This document shows positions 15,949-24,546 of a stretch of DNA of 64,000 bases, piece after piece; position 1 is the first letter of the stretch; every line of letters begins with the position of its first letter. This DNA is from DATAZK01 sp963731205 (lineage in GTDB: Bacteria; Actinomycetota; Actinomycetes; Frankiales; Frankiaceae): NCBI GenBank assembly GCA_963731205.1, contig CAVSUJ010000002.1, positions 1,550,001 to 1,614,000 of the forward strand, read 5' to 3'. The translations under genes and the position numbers were made by a program. The notes under the pieces were generated by a model. The model saw only the letters and a program-made list of their open reading frames with translations. It ran no database searches and was not told the DNA's origin.

Positions 15949-16803
15949 GTGCGAGCTATCAAGATCAAGTTCTTCGTTGCCGGGGCGGTTCTGGCTGGCA
16001 TCGGAGTCGTTAGCTCTCCGTCGGCATCGGCGGCGACAGCCCCCTACATCAAAATGACTCAGCCGGTTTTCACTTCGCTGTCGGGCTTTCCCACTTCTCC
16101 GGACAGCGGATTCATCTACTGGACAGCCGGATTCACCATGACCTGGAGCGTCTACGCCCCGAACGGCGTCTGCCACCAGAACTACACGGACCAGGACTAC
16201 AACGACCTCGGTGGCGACACTGACCCGGTTCTCGGCTACAGCACGTACACCGTCCCCATCGCCAACTCGGCGCGCTCCTACGCAAACACAGATGGCGACG
16301 CGATGGACTTCGGGCGCGGCGGCTACAACGCCATCGACCGCATTACCGAGTGCAACGGCGCAAAGATCACCAGCAACCCAGTCCATACGGTCATCGACAT
16401 CGGCAACGACGCGGACACTGGCAACGGCGAGACAGTGCCGACTTACTACTCTCCCGGCACTGTCAGCGCCTGGCGCACCGCCAACTGCACATGCTTCTTT
16501 GATGGGACCTCGACTTACACGAGCGTCAAGAACGCCAGCTTCAGCTTCCTGACGCCTCAACCCCTTGACGCAACCGGCGTGCGTGTAGCCCTGCTGATGC
16601 CCAAAGGTCCGGGCCGAGGATCAGCAGCCGTGTATGTCGACAATGTCCGAAAGGCGACCGTCAACACCTACGCGGCGACGAACACCAACGGCAAGATCAC
16701 TTATCAGATCTTGCTTCCTGGGACGCACACCCACGTCGTCCGGGTTGTCAATCTAGCGACGGCCGGGCATCCGAGAATCGACATTGACGCCTTCATCAAC
16801 TGA
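15949..16803 (+). CDS. Secreted protein with C-terminal jelly-roll-like domain
   Basis: 284 residues from GTG 15949. Signal peptide MRAIKIKFFVAGAVLAGIGV with a likely AxA cut after SPSASA. The mature part has several Asn/Thr/Asp-rich segments and cysteines in SAWRTANCTCFFDGTSTYTS. The C-terminus, GRGSAAVYVDNVRKATVNTY, then PGTHTHVVRVVNLATAG and RIDIDAFIN, matches a domain seen repeatedly at the end of actinobacterial secreted proteins and is probably a carbohydrate-binding beta sandwich. Its role is unknown. It is intact and its composition is less GC-biased than the Tad region. Confidence 0.75.
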   Translation: MRAIKIKFFVAGAVLAGIGVVSSPSASAATAPYIKMTQPVFTSLSGFPTSPDSGFIYWTAGFTMTWSVYAPNGVCHQNYTDQDYNDLGGDTDPVLGYSTYTVPIANSARSYANTDGDAMDFGRGGYNAIDRITECNGAKITSNPVHTVIDIGNDADTGNGETVPTYYSPGTVSAWRTANCTCFFDGTSTYTSVKNASFSFLTPQPLDATGVRVALLMPKGPGRGSAAVYVDNVRKATVNTYAATNTNGKITYQILLPGTHTHVVRVVNLATAGHPRIDIDAFIN

Positions 16804-17021
16804 TCCGCTCAGCACTCCCGGGTGCGCGATCCTCACCGTCGACTTGCTTCACCGCTCGTCTCAAGTCACGCCCGTTGTCGCAGTAGGTCATCCCGACGTC
16901 GCAAGTCACGTACCAGGCGTCGTAGCCCTCACGCACCCGACCGGTGATGCGGCCGAAACGGGACTCGTCGCGGCCAAAGCGGCGCTCGACCGTATCGCCA
17001 GGTTCGTAGTCGATATCGGCA
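16796..17021 (-). CDS. Possible small protein, start unclear
   Basis: A minus-strand frame reads IDYEPGDTVERRFGRDESRF, then GYDAWYVTCDVGMTYCDNGR and stops at 16796-16798, overlapping the secreted gene end tail to tail. The composition is protein-like, better than the plus-strand frame over the same bases. It has no ATG or GTG before the motif-bearing part, so it may be a 5' truncated or frameshifted gene. No domain recognised. Confidence 0.35.
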
Positions 17022-17068
17022 CGCTAACGGTGAGCACCGACAAAGGCGGACGAAGGCCTGACGGGACG

Positions 17069-17089
17069 TTGTCCACAGACTTATCCTCA
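17069..17089. promoter_or_regulatory. Pair of DnaA-box-like 9-mers
   Basis: TTGTCCACA (17069-17077, matching the high-GC actinobacterial DnaA box) is followed 12 bases on, same orientation, by TTATCCTCA (17081-17089, one base off TTATCCACA). They lie just upstream of the CopG-like gene. Two sites could be chance or a relic of a plasmid-type origin. Confidence 0.3.
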
Positions 17090-17092
17090 GGC

Positions 17093-17269
17093 ATGGCCAC
17101 TAGGTGGGAGACAGTCGCGCTGCGGCTCGAGCCTGCCACCATCCGCCGAATCGAAGCGCTAGCAAGCCAGTACCGCATCACGATTAGTGCTGTCGCCCGG
17201 CTTGCCTTAGAGCATGGGCTGGACCGTGCCGAACGGGAGTTGAAGCGTCAGGCGCGACAGGCGAGCTGA
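17093..17269 (+). CDS. Small ribbon-helix-helix (CopG-like) protein
   Basis: 58 residues from ATG 17093. The N-terminal strand WETVALRLEPATIRRIEALA and the following helices (ISAVARLALEHGLDRAEREL) match the RHH pattern, in which a dimer's two strands read the operator major groove. Such proteins act as antitoxins, plasmid copy-number repressors or transfer regulators. It is followed by another small gene and an integrase remnant, which suggests mobile-element ancestry. A longer frame upstream is not supported. Confidence 0.65.
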   Translation: MATRWETVALRLEPATIRRIEALASQYRITISAVARLALEHGLDRAERELKRQARQAS

Positions 17270-17314
17270 TAGGAAGCTGCCCGGTCGCATAGCACAAGTG
17301 AGACGCTGCGCGAC

Positions 17315-17545
17315 ATGGCCAATCCGATTAACGATCCCAAACGCAGGGCACTCTTCGACGCCCTTCGGCAGCTCAAAGAAGGAGACGTGCTCACCCGGCG
17401 GAACGTTCACGACATCAACCGATTGGTCGTACATGCCGATTACCTGGTCCGTCACAGCAACCAACACCGCGACGTTGACGAGGTAGATGAGGCCGACGCC
17501 GACGTGTCACGTATCGAGGGCTTCCGGATCGGTCGAGTGACTTGA
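17315..17545 (+). CDS. Small hypothetical protein, 76 residues
   Basis: From ATG 17315, 45 bases after the RHH gene. Begins MANPINDPKRRALFDALRQL and has a basic first half and an acidic tail (DVDEVDEADADVSR). Helical. No recognised domain; it may pair with the RHH protein as a two-gene unit, but toxin motifs are not evident. Confidence 0.5.
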   Translation: MANPINDPKRRALFDALRQLKEGDVLTRRNVHDINRLVVHADYLVRHSNQHRDVDEVDEADADVSRIEGFRIGRVT

Positions 17546-17550
17546 CCTGA

Positions 17551-17745
17551 CGTGCCGGTCGCGGTTATGAAGGCTGGTCCGGGCATTCACTCCGGCACGC
17601 GTTCGCCTCAAAAAGTTATGCAGGGACCCGTGACCTGCGAGCCGTACAGACGCTGCTCGGCCACTCGCGGCCGGAAACCACCGCTCGCTATACGGCAGTG
17701 CCGGATGGTGCGCTTCTCGCGGCTGTGCAGGCGGCAGCAAGCTGA
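17551..17745 (+). pseudogene. Tyrosine recombinase (phage integrase) C-terminal remnant
   Basis: A frame directly after a stop codon reads GYEGWSGHSLRHAFASKSYA, then GTRDLRAVQTLLGHSRPETT and ARYTAVPDG before stopping at 17743-17745. It contains the box II HxxR (HSLRH), the LLGHS histidine and the nucleophile Tyr in ARYT. Only the last 60 or so residues of an integrase of about 350 remain; the first catalytic Arg and the DNA-binding domain are missing. This marks the end of a decayed integrated element. Confidence 0.75.
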
Positions 17746-18083
17746 TTTGTTTTCCGCGTGCGCGCGCGCGGCGATAAGAGACCCAGCATGATGGAATCTG
17801 GTCGAACAAAATGCGCATGCCGAGAATGGAGCAATTTTGCTGGTTCGTAAGCTCGTTCTACCGCGGTGATAGTGGCCGTCACGGCCGGATGTTGGTCGTC
17901 CAGCAAGATCGCTTCGACGCCCCCGGCGTCATCCGCGGCGGTGGCTCCCTCAACGCCACCCAGCTCACCATCACCGGCTACTACCGCGCAGGAGTCACCG
18001 CCGATAGCACCGCAGACGATTGCCGTCATTGAACGTCCCACGAGGACCACCTACACACCAAAGGCGGCGTTGCGACCACTACG

Positions 18084-18383
18084 TTGCCCGTGCAGCACGC
18101 CCTCGGTTCGATTATTGCCTCAACGTCGGACCTTTTGCGTGGTGGCAAAAAAGTCGGTTCCGACTTCGTTACTTTCACCGCTCAAGCCGGTAATACCAGC
18201 CTGATTTACGCCACCATCGCATTTCCGAACGGTCACATCATCGCCCGCGGCTCCGCCGTCCTCAAAGACCCGATAGTCCTTCCGGTCATCTCAGGGACCG
18301 GGGCCTACGCCAACGCCATGGGCACCTTGACCGCCGATCATGGGTCGGCCACCCAGTCAGACCTCACGATTCGCCTGAGATGA
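18084..18383 (+). pseudogene. Allene-oxide-cyclase-like barrel protein, 5' truncated
   Basis: About 99 residues: STSDLLRGGKKVGSDFVTFT, then IYATIAFPNGHIIARGSAVL and VISGTGAYANAMGTLTADHG. This is the core of the AOC-barrel-like domain of bacterial secreted proteins, normally about 170 residues after a signal peptide. No signal peptide or first strands can be read in frame, though 17870-18080 has broken coding-like text (GGGSLNATQLTITGYYRAGV) in other frames. I read it as a degraded gene. Confidence 0.5.
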
Positions 18384-18442
18384 CGGGTGCCGACGCTTGG
18401 TTCAGACATCAGGAGCCGAGGCTTAGACGCGTCGGTCAGTAA

Positions 18443-18719
18443 TCAGCGGATGGTGTCGTCGCCGCCGCGGGCGACGTGAGCGGCGGTTTTGCAGCATCTG
18501 CTGGACGTTCACGCCGTCCGGTTCCACGACTTCGAGCCGACCAAGCAACCCGTGCCCAATGACCATCAGCCCGATGGACAGGTCAATGATTGCCTGCGTA
18601 CCGCCCTCGATGAGGTGAGCGGTAATGATGTTGCAGGCGAACTGGTCGTCGTCGTCGTATGCGGTGATCACTTCAACGGCACGGCTAAGCTGCTCGATCG
18701 TTTCCGGCGTGTAGGTCAT
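18443..18719 (-). CDS. Phage-associated small protein, C-terminal shift
   Basis: From ATG 18719, two bases after the tape-measure stop. Helical, acidic start MTYTPETIEQLSRAVEVITA, then YDDDDQFACNIITAHLIEGG. As written the C-terminus becomes Arg-rich and ends at 18423; a shift near 18490 instead gives TAAHVARGGDDTIR with a stop at 18443-18445, which I prefer. It sits where small tail genes lie in actinophages. Confidence 0.5.
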
Positions 18720-18721
18720 GG

Positions 18722-19374
18722 TCAGCGGATGACGTGGCTACCACCACGGGCGCGGTAGTTGGCTGTTGCCCGGTCGATCTTCTGCGCGCCGCCACTATCA
18801 AGCCAGCGGTCGACTGAAGGGCCGTCCCAGGCGTGAATGTGAATGTGGGTATCCCCGCCGCTGCCGCCGTACCGGCCGGCTGGTAGCGAGCTGTGCACTC
18901 CACCGTTCGCCATGCCACGAACGCCGAGGATGGCGCCGGTGTCAGCCCACAGCTTGAAGTTTTTCGCGGTACGGACGTGCCGGATGAACGACTCGCCGCC
19001 AGCTTGAGCCCACTGGAACAGGCCGCCGGGAACGCCAGCACGTCGGATGCCGCCTTCCGCCCTCGGGCTGTAGCCCTGTGCTGCCCCGGCGAGAATCTGC
19101 GTCGCGCCGCCGCCTGCCGCGGCTGGTAAACGCTTGCCAGGTACTCCACGACGGGGACTCTGATCGGCTGTGCAAGGTTCTGCAGCGACTGAAGGAACGC
19201 GTCAACCTGCTGCTGCGCTGCGCCCGTGTCGACACTGACGTGCGTGGTCTTGACCGCGGAATTCCAACGATCGAATTCATGAGACCTATCACCTGCTGCT
19301 TGTTCAACCCCATGGCGAAAGCCTGCTGCTCAATAGCGGGTAGGGAAGGTCGCAGAGCCGTGGTGTAGTCCGAC
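18722..19374 (-). pseudogene. Phage tail tape-measure protein C-terminal remnant
   Basis: Read across two frame changes. It starts right after the stop of the preceding gene as SDYTTALRPSLPAIEQQAFA, continues GLNKQQVIGLMNSIVGIP, then TTHVSVDTGAAQQQVDAFLQ, a Gly/Ala-rich segment AEGGIRRAGVPGGLFQWA, and ends THIHIHAWDGPSVDRWLDSG and ARGGSHVIR. This order is that of the last part of actinophage and prophage tape-measure proteins. Only about 215 of the usual 1000 or more residues remain, so the prophage has been cut down. Confidence 0.6.
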
Positions 19375-19376
19375 TG

Positions 19377-19691
19377 CTACCAGGGACCGTGGTTGTCGCA
19401 GTCCCGGCAACGTGAGGTTGCCACCAGATTCGGCTTGCCTCCACCGTTCGCTTGGATTGATTCGTCGCGGCCGAGTCGCTGCCAGGCGTCACTTATGCCT
19501 TCGAGACGCGCCCGCTCGCCGAAGTCAGGATCGTCGCCCTTGTGGGGGCAAGCCTCGAAGTGAGCAACTCCGCTTGGGGAGACGAGCAGAAGTCGCGGTG
19601 CTCCGCGAGCATTCTTGCGTTTGCCTTCCCGGTCGGCGAAACCGTGAGCGCACTGGTCCCAATCGAGGTCGCAAATCTCGCAGTAGGCCAC
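19377..19691 (-). CDS. Cys/His-rich putative zinc-binding protein, 104 residues
   Basis: From GTG 19691: AYCEICDLDWDQCAHGF carries CxxC followed by C-x-H, FEACPHKGDD adds a third site, and the C-terminus CRDCDNHGPW adds another CxxC. Likely binds one or two zinc ions. Its stop abuts the tape-measure remnant. No named family; such proteins occur in actinophages and mobile islands. Intact, with good composition. Confidence 0.6.
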   Translation of the reverse strand: MAYCEICDLDWDQCAHGFADREGKRKNARGAPRLLLVSPSGVAHFEACPHKGDDPDFGERARLEGISDAWQRLGRDESIQANGGGKPNLVATSRCRDCDNHGPW

Positions 19692-19770
19692 GAGAGCTGA
19701 GCGTAGACGCCCCGCTTACGCGGCCCCATCGATGACGTCAGCGGGCGCGGTGTCGGGCGACCTCGAGACG

Positions 19771-19914
19771 TTAGGCGCTCAGGACCACGACAACGAGAAC
19801 CACGAGAACGGCCACGTTCAGCAACGAGAGCCCGATCACCCACGGGTCCAACCGATAGTGACTTCGGCGACCACTCCGATGCTGTTCGGCCAAGTTGCCC
19901 GATTCGGAGTCCAC
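19771..19914 (-). CDS. Single-pass membrane micropeptide, 47 residues
   Basis: From GTG 19914: VDSESGNLAEQHRSGRRSHY, a short basic linker, then one long hydrophobic helix (LLNVAVLVVLVVVVLSA) to the stop. One transmembrane segment at the extreme C-terminus. Function unknown; the shape resembles small phage or toxin-type membrane peptides. Confidence 0.4.
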   Translation of the reverse strand: MDSESGNLAEQHRSGRRSHYRLDPWVIGLSLLNVAVLVVLVVVVLSA

Positions 19915-20564
19915 TGCAACAGAGTAGTTACACGTTCCGCTCCAGGCCAGAGACGTTGGCTCTAGCAGGCCGTAGGTCGCGCCGGCGCGACCTCAACCAC
20001 CTCCCGACGATGCAGCTGGAGGACGGACTCCGCTAGCTGCGATCTGGGCCCATTGACAGGGTCAGTTCGGCGGGTGTGCGAGTTTCGCGATGACCTGTTC
20101 GGCTTTGCTTCGGGCCTTCGCCACCTGGGGCTGGTAGCGGTCTTTGGTCTGGTGATTGGCCACCTGCTCGGCCCGGCTCAGCTGGTCGCTGACTGCCTAA
20201 AGATCTTGGGCGACAGCCTTCATGCACTGGGCTTTGTCCGGCGAGTGGCGTCGACACGTCAATCATCGTGCTTCCGTTAGTAGAACGGCCCGGTGGCTGG
20301 CTCACGTCTACGCTGTCGCGCGTGTCCGTCGAAGTGCGTTGACCGACTGAGGTTGCCGAATGTCGGTTACCTCATGACGCCCTCATCGCGGCAGATGAGT
20401 GCGTTGTCCGCGGCCGTGGTCGCCTACAGTGGCGGATGAGCCACGCGGATAGGTCACGCGGAGCGATCGGTAGCACTGCGTCTGGGACGCTAGTTTGCTG
20501 TAGCCGGGCGTGGGCCGGCATCGGACAACGACGACTGAAGCGTCGCCGACCAGAGAGGGCCTCG
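19915..20564. other. Mostly non-coding, one degraded frame
   Basis: Minus-strand text at about 20065-20240 reads KAVAQDL, then, past an amber codon or one-base shift, AVSDQLSRAEQVANHQTKDR and SKAEQVIAKLAHPPN. That looks like a broken helical, coiled-coil-like small gene. Nothing else supportable in these 650 bases. Confidence 0.4.
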
Positions 20565-20900
20565 ATGGAGCGCGGTGAGGTGTGGTCGGTCCTGCTCGAC
20601 GAACTGCGCCCGGTCTTGTTGCTGTCCCACAACGATGGCGCATGGCAAGCGATCGTGATCGTGCCGCCGGCGAACGTCGACATCCGCGGCGTAGCTATCG
20701 AGGTCGCCGTGGACGACGCCGATGGTTCAGCGGACCTTGGAGTTGTCCGGGTGGCATTGCCGCGTCCCGATCTCGTTCCCTGCACGTGGCAGGTGACAGT
20801 CACTGAGGGCGACGTGATCGCGCGACTCGGTTCGTCTACAGCACGCACAGTTCGCGAGATCGACCACGCCCTCACCCTGGCTGGTCTCGCCGTCAGCTGA
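20565..20900 (+). CDS. MazF/PemK-like endoribonuclease toxin candidate
   Basis: 111 residues from ATG 20565. The start MERGEVWSVLLDELRPVLLL and the following AIVIVPPANVD fit the MazF/PemK fold: RGEVW at the first strand and RPVLLLS, where family members have RPVLVVS. The second half is more divergent: it has VVRVALPRPDLVPCTWQVTV and a C-terminal helix ARTVREIDHALTLAG, which is where MazF carries its final helix. No partner antitoxin is visible immediately upstream, which is unusual for a type II pair. Cleavage activity is inferred from fold only. Confidence 0.6.
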   Translation: MERGEVWSVLLDELRPVLLLSHNDGAWQAIVIVPPANVDIRGVAIEVAVDDADGSADLGVVRVALPRPDLVPCTWQVTVTEGDVIARLGSSTARTVREIDHALTLAGLAVS

Positions 20901-21296
20901 CCGGTCTCACCCGGGACGAGGCGCAGGTCGCCAATGCAGATCGCCAATGCAGATTGGCGTGACCCCACCGGCGCCTAAGGCTCGCCCATGCCGAAGGAGG
21001 GTCGATCCGGACGTCCCGCCTTGCGGCAGATGGGCGAGTTGTCAGCGGCGTGAGCGGGGGACTCTGGGGTCGCCTTGCTGGGAGGCGGGGAGACGCCGCC
21101 TCCGCACATCTCCCGCCGAACCTCCCGGACAAGCGGACACAGCTGGGATGGGGCTGGCGCCACGCTCCGGAGGAGTGGTAGGAAGCAGGCGTGCTGGGCT
21201 AGCCGACGTTCAGGGAGACCCCGATGGGCACAACAGCTGCGCTGTCTGGCTCGCGGCGGCATCGACTTCGGCGCAGAGACGATGGTGCTGGGGATC
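20901..21296. other. Intergenic stretch, no gene recognised
   Basis: About 400 bases between the MazF-like gene and the SnoaL-like gene. A short direct repeat, CGCCAATGCAGAT, occurs twice in tandem at about 20930-20955. No other structure seen. Confidence 0.4.
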
Positions 21297-22217
21297 ATGA
21301 GTGAGGTCGTGCCCGATGCGGTGTTAACGCAGCGGGCGGCAGTCCTGCACCTGATCGAGGCATACCACCGGGCGTGGAACGAGCACGACGGCAGTGGTGT
21401 CGCCGCGCTGTTCGCGCCTGGTGGGACCTACCTCGATCCGACACTGCCGACACCGGTGATCGGCGACGCGATCGCGACGATGGTGAGCACATTGTGCACG
21501 GGATTTCCCGATCTGAGGTTCGACGTCGAGCCGCCCATCGTTGCCGGTAATCAAGTGGTCAGCCGGTGGCGCATGCGAGGGACCAATAGAGGGCCACTCC
21601 CAGGGGTACCGCAGGCAACCCACGGAACCTGCGATCTGTCCGGCGTCGACGTGATTGTGATTGGGCTGGACGGCATCACGTCGGTCGAGGGCTATTTCGA
21701 TCAGAAAACCCTCGTCGAGCAGCTCGGTCTTCAAACCTTCGTCATGCCCGCAAACACATGGCCGGCCGCTTTCGGGACATCTCGCCGCGTCAACCTTGAC
21801 AACGTCGCGCTGCCCGGAGCGATCAGCGTCACCTGGATCGAAGTGACCAACGAGACTGAAGCAGCCGAGATGCTCGGTCGAGGCCGGGACGTGATCGAAT
21901 CGCTGGCAGCGGAACCCGCGTTCCTCGGCTTGATCAGCAGCGAAGTCGGAACCCACCTCACCAATGTCAACGCATGGACCAGCCCGCAGGCAGCCGAGGC
22001 CGCGCTGGCGCGAAGCGCCCCTCACCGTGACGGCATCAACCGAGTGATGCAAGGCGGCCTGGGGATGCGTGGTTTCACCAGTATCTGGCAGCCCTACCGG
22101 CTCAATCCGCAATTCGCGCGATGCGCCGACTGCAGCACGTACACACCCATCCCGAACGGTGCCCGGTCGGCGACGTGCGAGTGCGGCGCTGGGATTAGCC
22201 CCGTCGCGTACCTATAG
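21297..22217 (+). CDS. SnoaL-like/dimeric-barrel fusion protein with C-terminal Cys cluster
   Basis: 306 residues from ATG 21297 (frame open further upstream, but that part is low-quality). Residues about 10-140 are a SnoaL-like alpha+beta barrel: LHLIEAYHRAWNEHDGSGVA and later RWRMRGTNRG. Residues about 180-275 look like a dimeric alpha-beta barrel (ABM-like): ISVTWIEVTNETEAAEMLGR, FLGLISSEVGTHLTNVNAW and GMRGFTSIWQPYRLNP. The tail has CADCSTYTPIPNGARSATCE followed by CG, a treble-Cys zinc-ribbon-like end. Both barrels bind hydrophobic small molecules or haem-like ligands. A stand-alone transcription unit; function unknown. Confidence 0.65.
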   Translation: MSEVVPDAVLTQRAAVLHLIEAYHRAWNEHDGSGVAALFAPGGTYLDPTLPTPVIGDAIATMVSTLCTGFPDLRFDVEPPIVAGNQVVSRWRMRGTNRGPLPGVPQATHGTCDLSGVDVIVIGLDGITSVEGYFDQKTLVEQLGLQTFVMPANTWPAAFGTSRRVNLDNVALPGAISVTWIEVTNETEAAEMLGRGRDVIESLAAEPAFLGLISSEVGTHLTNVNAWTSPQAAEAALARSAPHRDGINRVMQGGLGMRGFTSIWQPYRLNPQFARCADCSTYTPIPNGARSATCECGAGISPVAYL

Positions 22218-22460
22218 CTCACCTTCACACCTGGCCAAGGCCCTTGGTGAAAGCCGCAAAACCGAGAAAGAGATCATCAAGGCGGACGCACGGGGGAAGA
22301 CGACGAACTTGCCGAGAAGATCGTCGACAGCGTAGAGAAGTCTCCCGGCCAGACAGGCGATGACGCCTAGGCTCTATCGCCGACGCGATGGGCATAGCCC
22401 GTCTGGTCTACGGCGTCGTATTAAGCGATTGCAGGGGTCGGGCAGTACAACTAGGGCGCC

Positions 22461-23240
22461 TCAGTCCACCTCGAGCGCCACGCGGACGACGTCCACCGCC
22501 GGGGGCTGGTAGTGACCGGCGTCGATGACGACCCGGTGAAGGTCTCCGTTCCAAGGGAACGGGGGGGTGTAGGCATCGGTCACCGGCAGGCCGCGGTCAT
22601 GTCCGAGCGTGATCGAGGTGCCGCCGTGCTGCCAGGCGAGCGGGATCGCGATGGGACTGCTGACGGTAGCGATGACAGCCTGACCGACTAACAGGTCAAG
22701 GTGACAGCCGCCGCTGGGGTCGGTTCGCAGCTGGCAGCCGAGCTGCGCCGGTCCCGCGTTCAGCCGCTGCTCCGCTCGCACCAGAACCGCGTCGCCGGGA
22801 AGCGCCAGCGCGGCGCAGAGCAGGCCGTCGGCGACGAACGCGCAGATGCCGCTGCTCCAATCGCCGAGCGCGAACAGCACGCCTTGGGGCGCGTCTGGCA
22901 CGTCCACTTCGGCGACCAGCCGGCCGCCGCCGAAGAGCATCGGTAGGGCCTCGTCGGAGACCGGTCCGCCGTCGGGATAGAGCACGACGTGCTGGCCCGC
23001 GGGGTAGGCGGGGGTGGCCAGGTCGCCGAGCCGGTCGACGAGGCCGTCCGACATCGGACGTATCCCGTTGCGTTCGGCGGCCTCGTCCCATTGTTGTTCA
23101 AGCTGGGTCACGATTTCGGGGTGCGCGTCGGCGAGATCGTGGGCCTCGGAGAAGTCTTCGTCGAGCTTGAACAGCGACCATCGGTCGAGCCGGAAGTCGC
23201 GGCTGCCTTCGAGCATCGCCCGCCGTCTTGGTGACCACGC
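22461..23240 (-). pseudogene. Sulfatase C-terminal fragment
   Basis: Reads GSRDFRLDRWSLFKLDEDFS, then EAHDLADAHPEIVTQLEQQW and the long C-terminal beta domain with GPVSDEALPMLFGGGRLVAE, ending VDVVRVALEVD. In arylsulfatases this part follows the phosphatase-like core; that core, with the formylglycine CxPxR motif, is entirely missing. The frame can be opened to 23297, but beyond about 23240 the text is not sulfatase. The fragment is cut at the same place as the facing TPR fragment. Bases 22218-22460 before it contain a broken small frame (GESRKTEKEIIKAD, then DDELAEKIVDSVEK) and nothing else. Confidence 0.65.
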
Positions 23241-23295
23241 CGCCTTCGTCGATGTCGTGCGCCGCACGAGCGAGTCGCTGGCGACTCTGTCCACC

Positions 23296-24235
23296 ATGGC
23301 CAGGCAGCTGGCCGAACGTCAGGAAGCAAAAGCGGCGGCCGAACGTCTCGAGGACTTTCAAACGGCCGCAAGTATCGGGGTCAGCTACTTCCTCGCCGTC
23401 CGGGCCGGGCGCTTCGACCAGGCTGCTGAGGTCCTTGCAGCCGAGCAGGCCCGTGACCAGAAGCTGGGGAGTCCCATTCGCCACTGGATCACCACCTGCT
23501 ACACCGCCGCGCACGCCATCCTGCTTGGCGACCTCGACGAAGCTGAACACCTCGCCGCAGCCGCTCTCGACATCGGCACAGCCGCCGGCCAACCCGACGC
23601 CTTCGCCTTCTACGGCATCCAACTCATGCACATCCGGTGCTGGCAGGGCAGGTACGGGGAGCTCGTGCCGCTGATCACCGCCGCCGTTGCACAGACCCCG
23701 GGGATTCTGACGTACAAGTCCGTACTCGCACACTCGACGCTGCAGGCGGGGGACTCGGACCGGGCCGAAGCGCTGCTGAATGAACTGGCGGTGTCGGCCT
23801 TCGCGTTCCCCGAGGACAGTGCGCAAACCGCCGGCCTCACTGAAGCCGTAGTCGTCACTACGAACTGGAAAGGTCCGACTGCGCCAACGTGCTTTACGAA
23901 CAGCTGGCGCCTTACCAGGACGAAATCCCGCATAGTTATCTTGGCATCAGCCTTCCGATCGCAACGAGCGTCGCCGGAATGGCGACAATCCTGGGGCGAT
24001 ATGACGAAGCCGAAGAATGCCTCACAAAAGCGGACGAGCTTTGCGAGCGCGGTCGGATGAAGTTCTGTACGGCTTTCAACAATCTGTGGTGGGGACAGAT
24101 GCTCGTGCGACGCGGGGGTCCTGGGGACATCGACCGGCGCGCGAGCTTCTGGAGCAGGCCCGGACGACCTCTGCCCGGCACGGTTATGCCCGGGTCGAGC
24201 GGCAGGCAGAAGACGCGCTCGCGGAACTGACCTGA
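23296..24235 (+). pseudogene. TPR-type C-terminal fragment of an ATPase regulator
   Basis: Helical-repeat text from residue 1: SIGVSYFLAVRAGRFDQAAE, FAFYGIQLMHIRCWQGRYGE, LAHSTLQAGDSDRAEALLNE. After shifts near 23860 and 24140 it continues LYEQLAPYQDEIPHSYLGIS, GRYDEAEECLTKADELCERG and ends HGYARVERQAEDALAELT. This is the TPR tail of large actinobacterial regulators (LuxR/BTAD or cyclase type with an AAA ATPase). The ATPase, sensor and DNA-binding parts are missing from its 5' side. Confidence 0.6.
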
Positions 24236-24546
24236 GACTGTGCCACCGCAAGCTCAGAGGTGATCAACCGAGGGGCAGCGGATCCCACAAAGACGACCAC
24301 ACTCCGTGACTCGGACGGAATGGACGACTGTGACCAAGGATCTGCGTCCGATCATTCGCAAGCCGGGTGCCCGCCGACGACGCGGTGCCCCTTCATGAAC
24401 AAGTACTCAACCGATGACGCCACTCTTAGATGGCAGGTTGGATACGGGCGGGTGCTTGGAAGCTGTGGCGTTCGCGGATTTGGCCGAGGCCTTCGTCGGA
24501 ACGTTTGCGTTCCACTGGTCGGGCGGAGTGATCTGAGGGGCCGCTT
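24236..24546. other. Intergenic stretch, nothing recognised
   Basis: About 310 bases between the TPR fragment and the end of the propeller-like gene. No ORF with protein-like composition and no clear hairpin. Confidence 0.4.
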
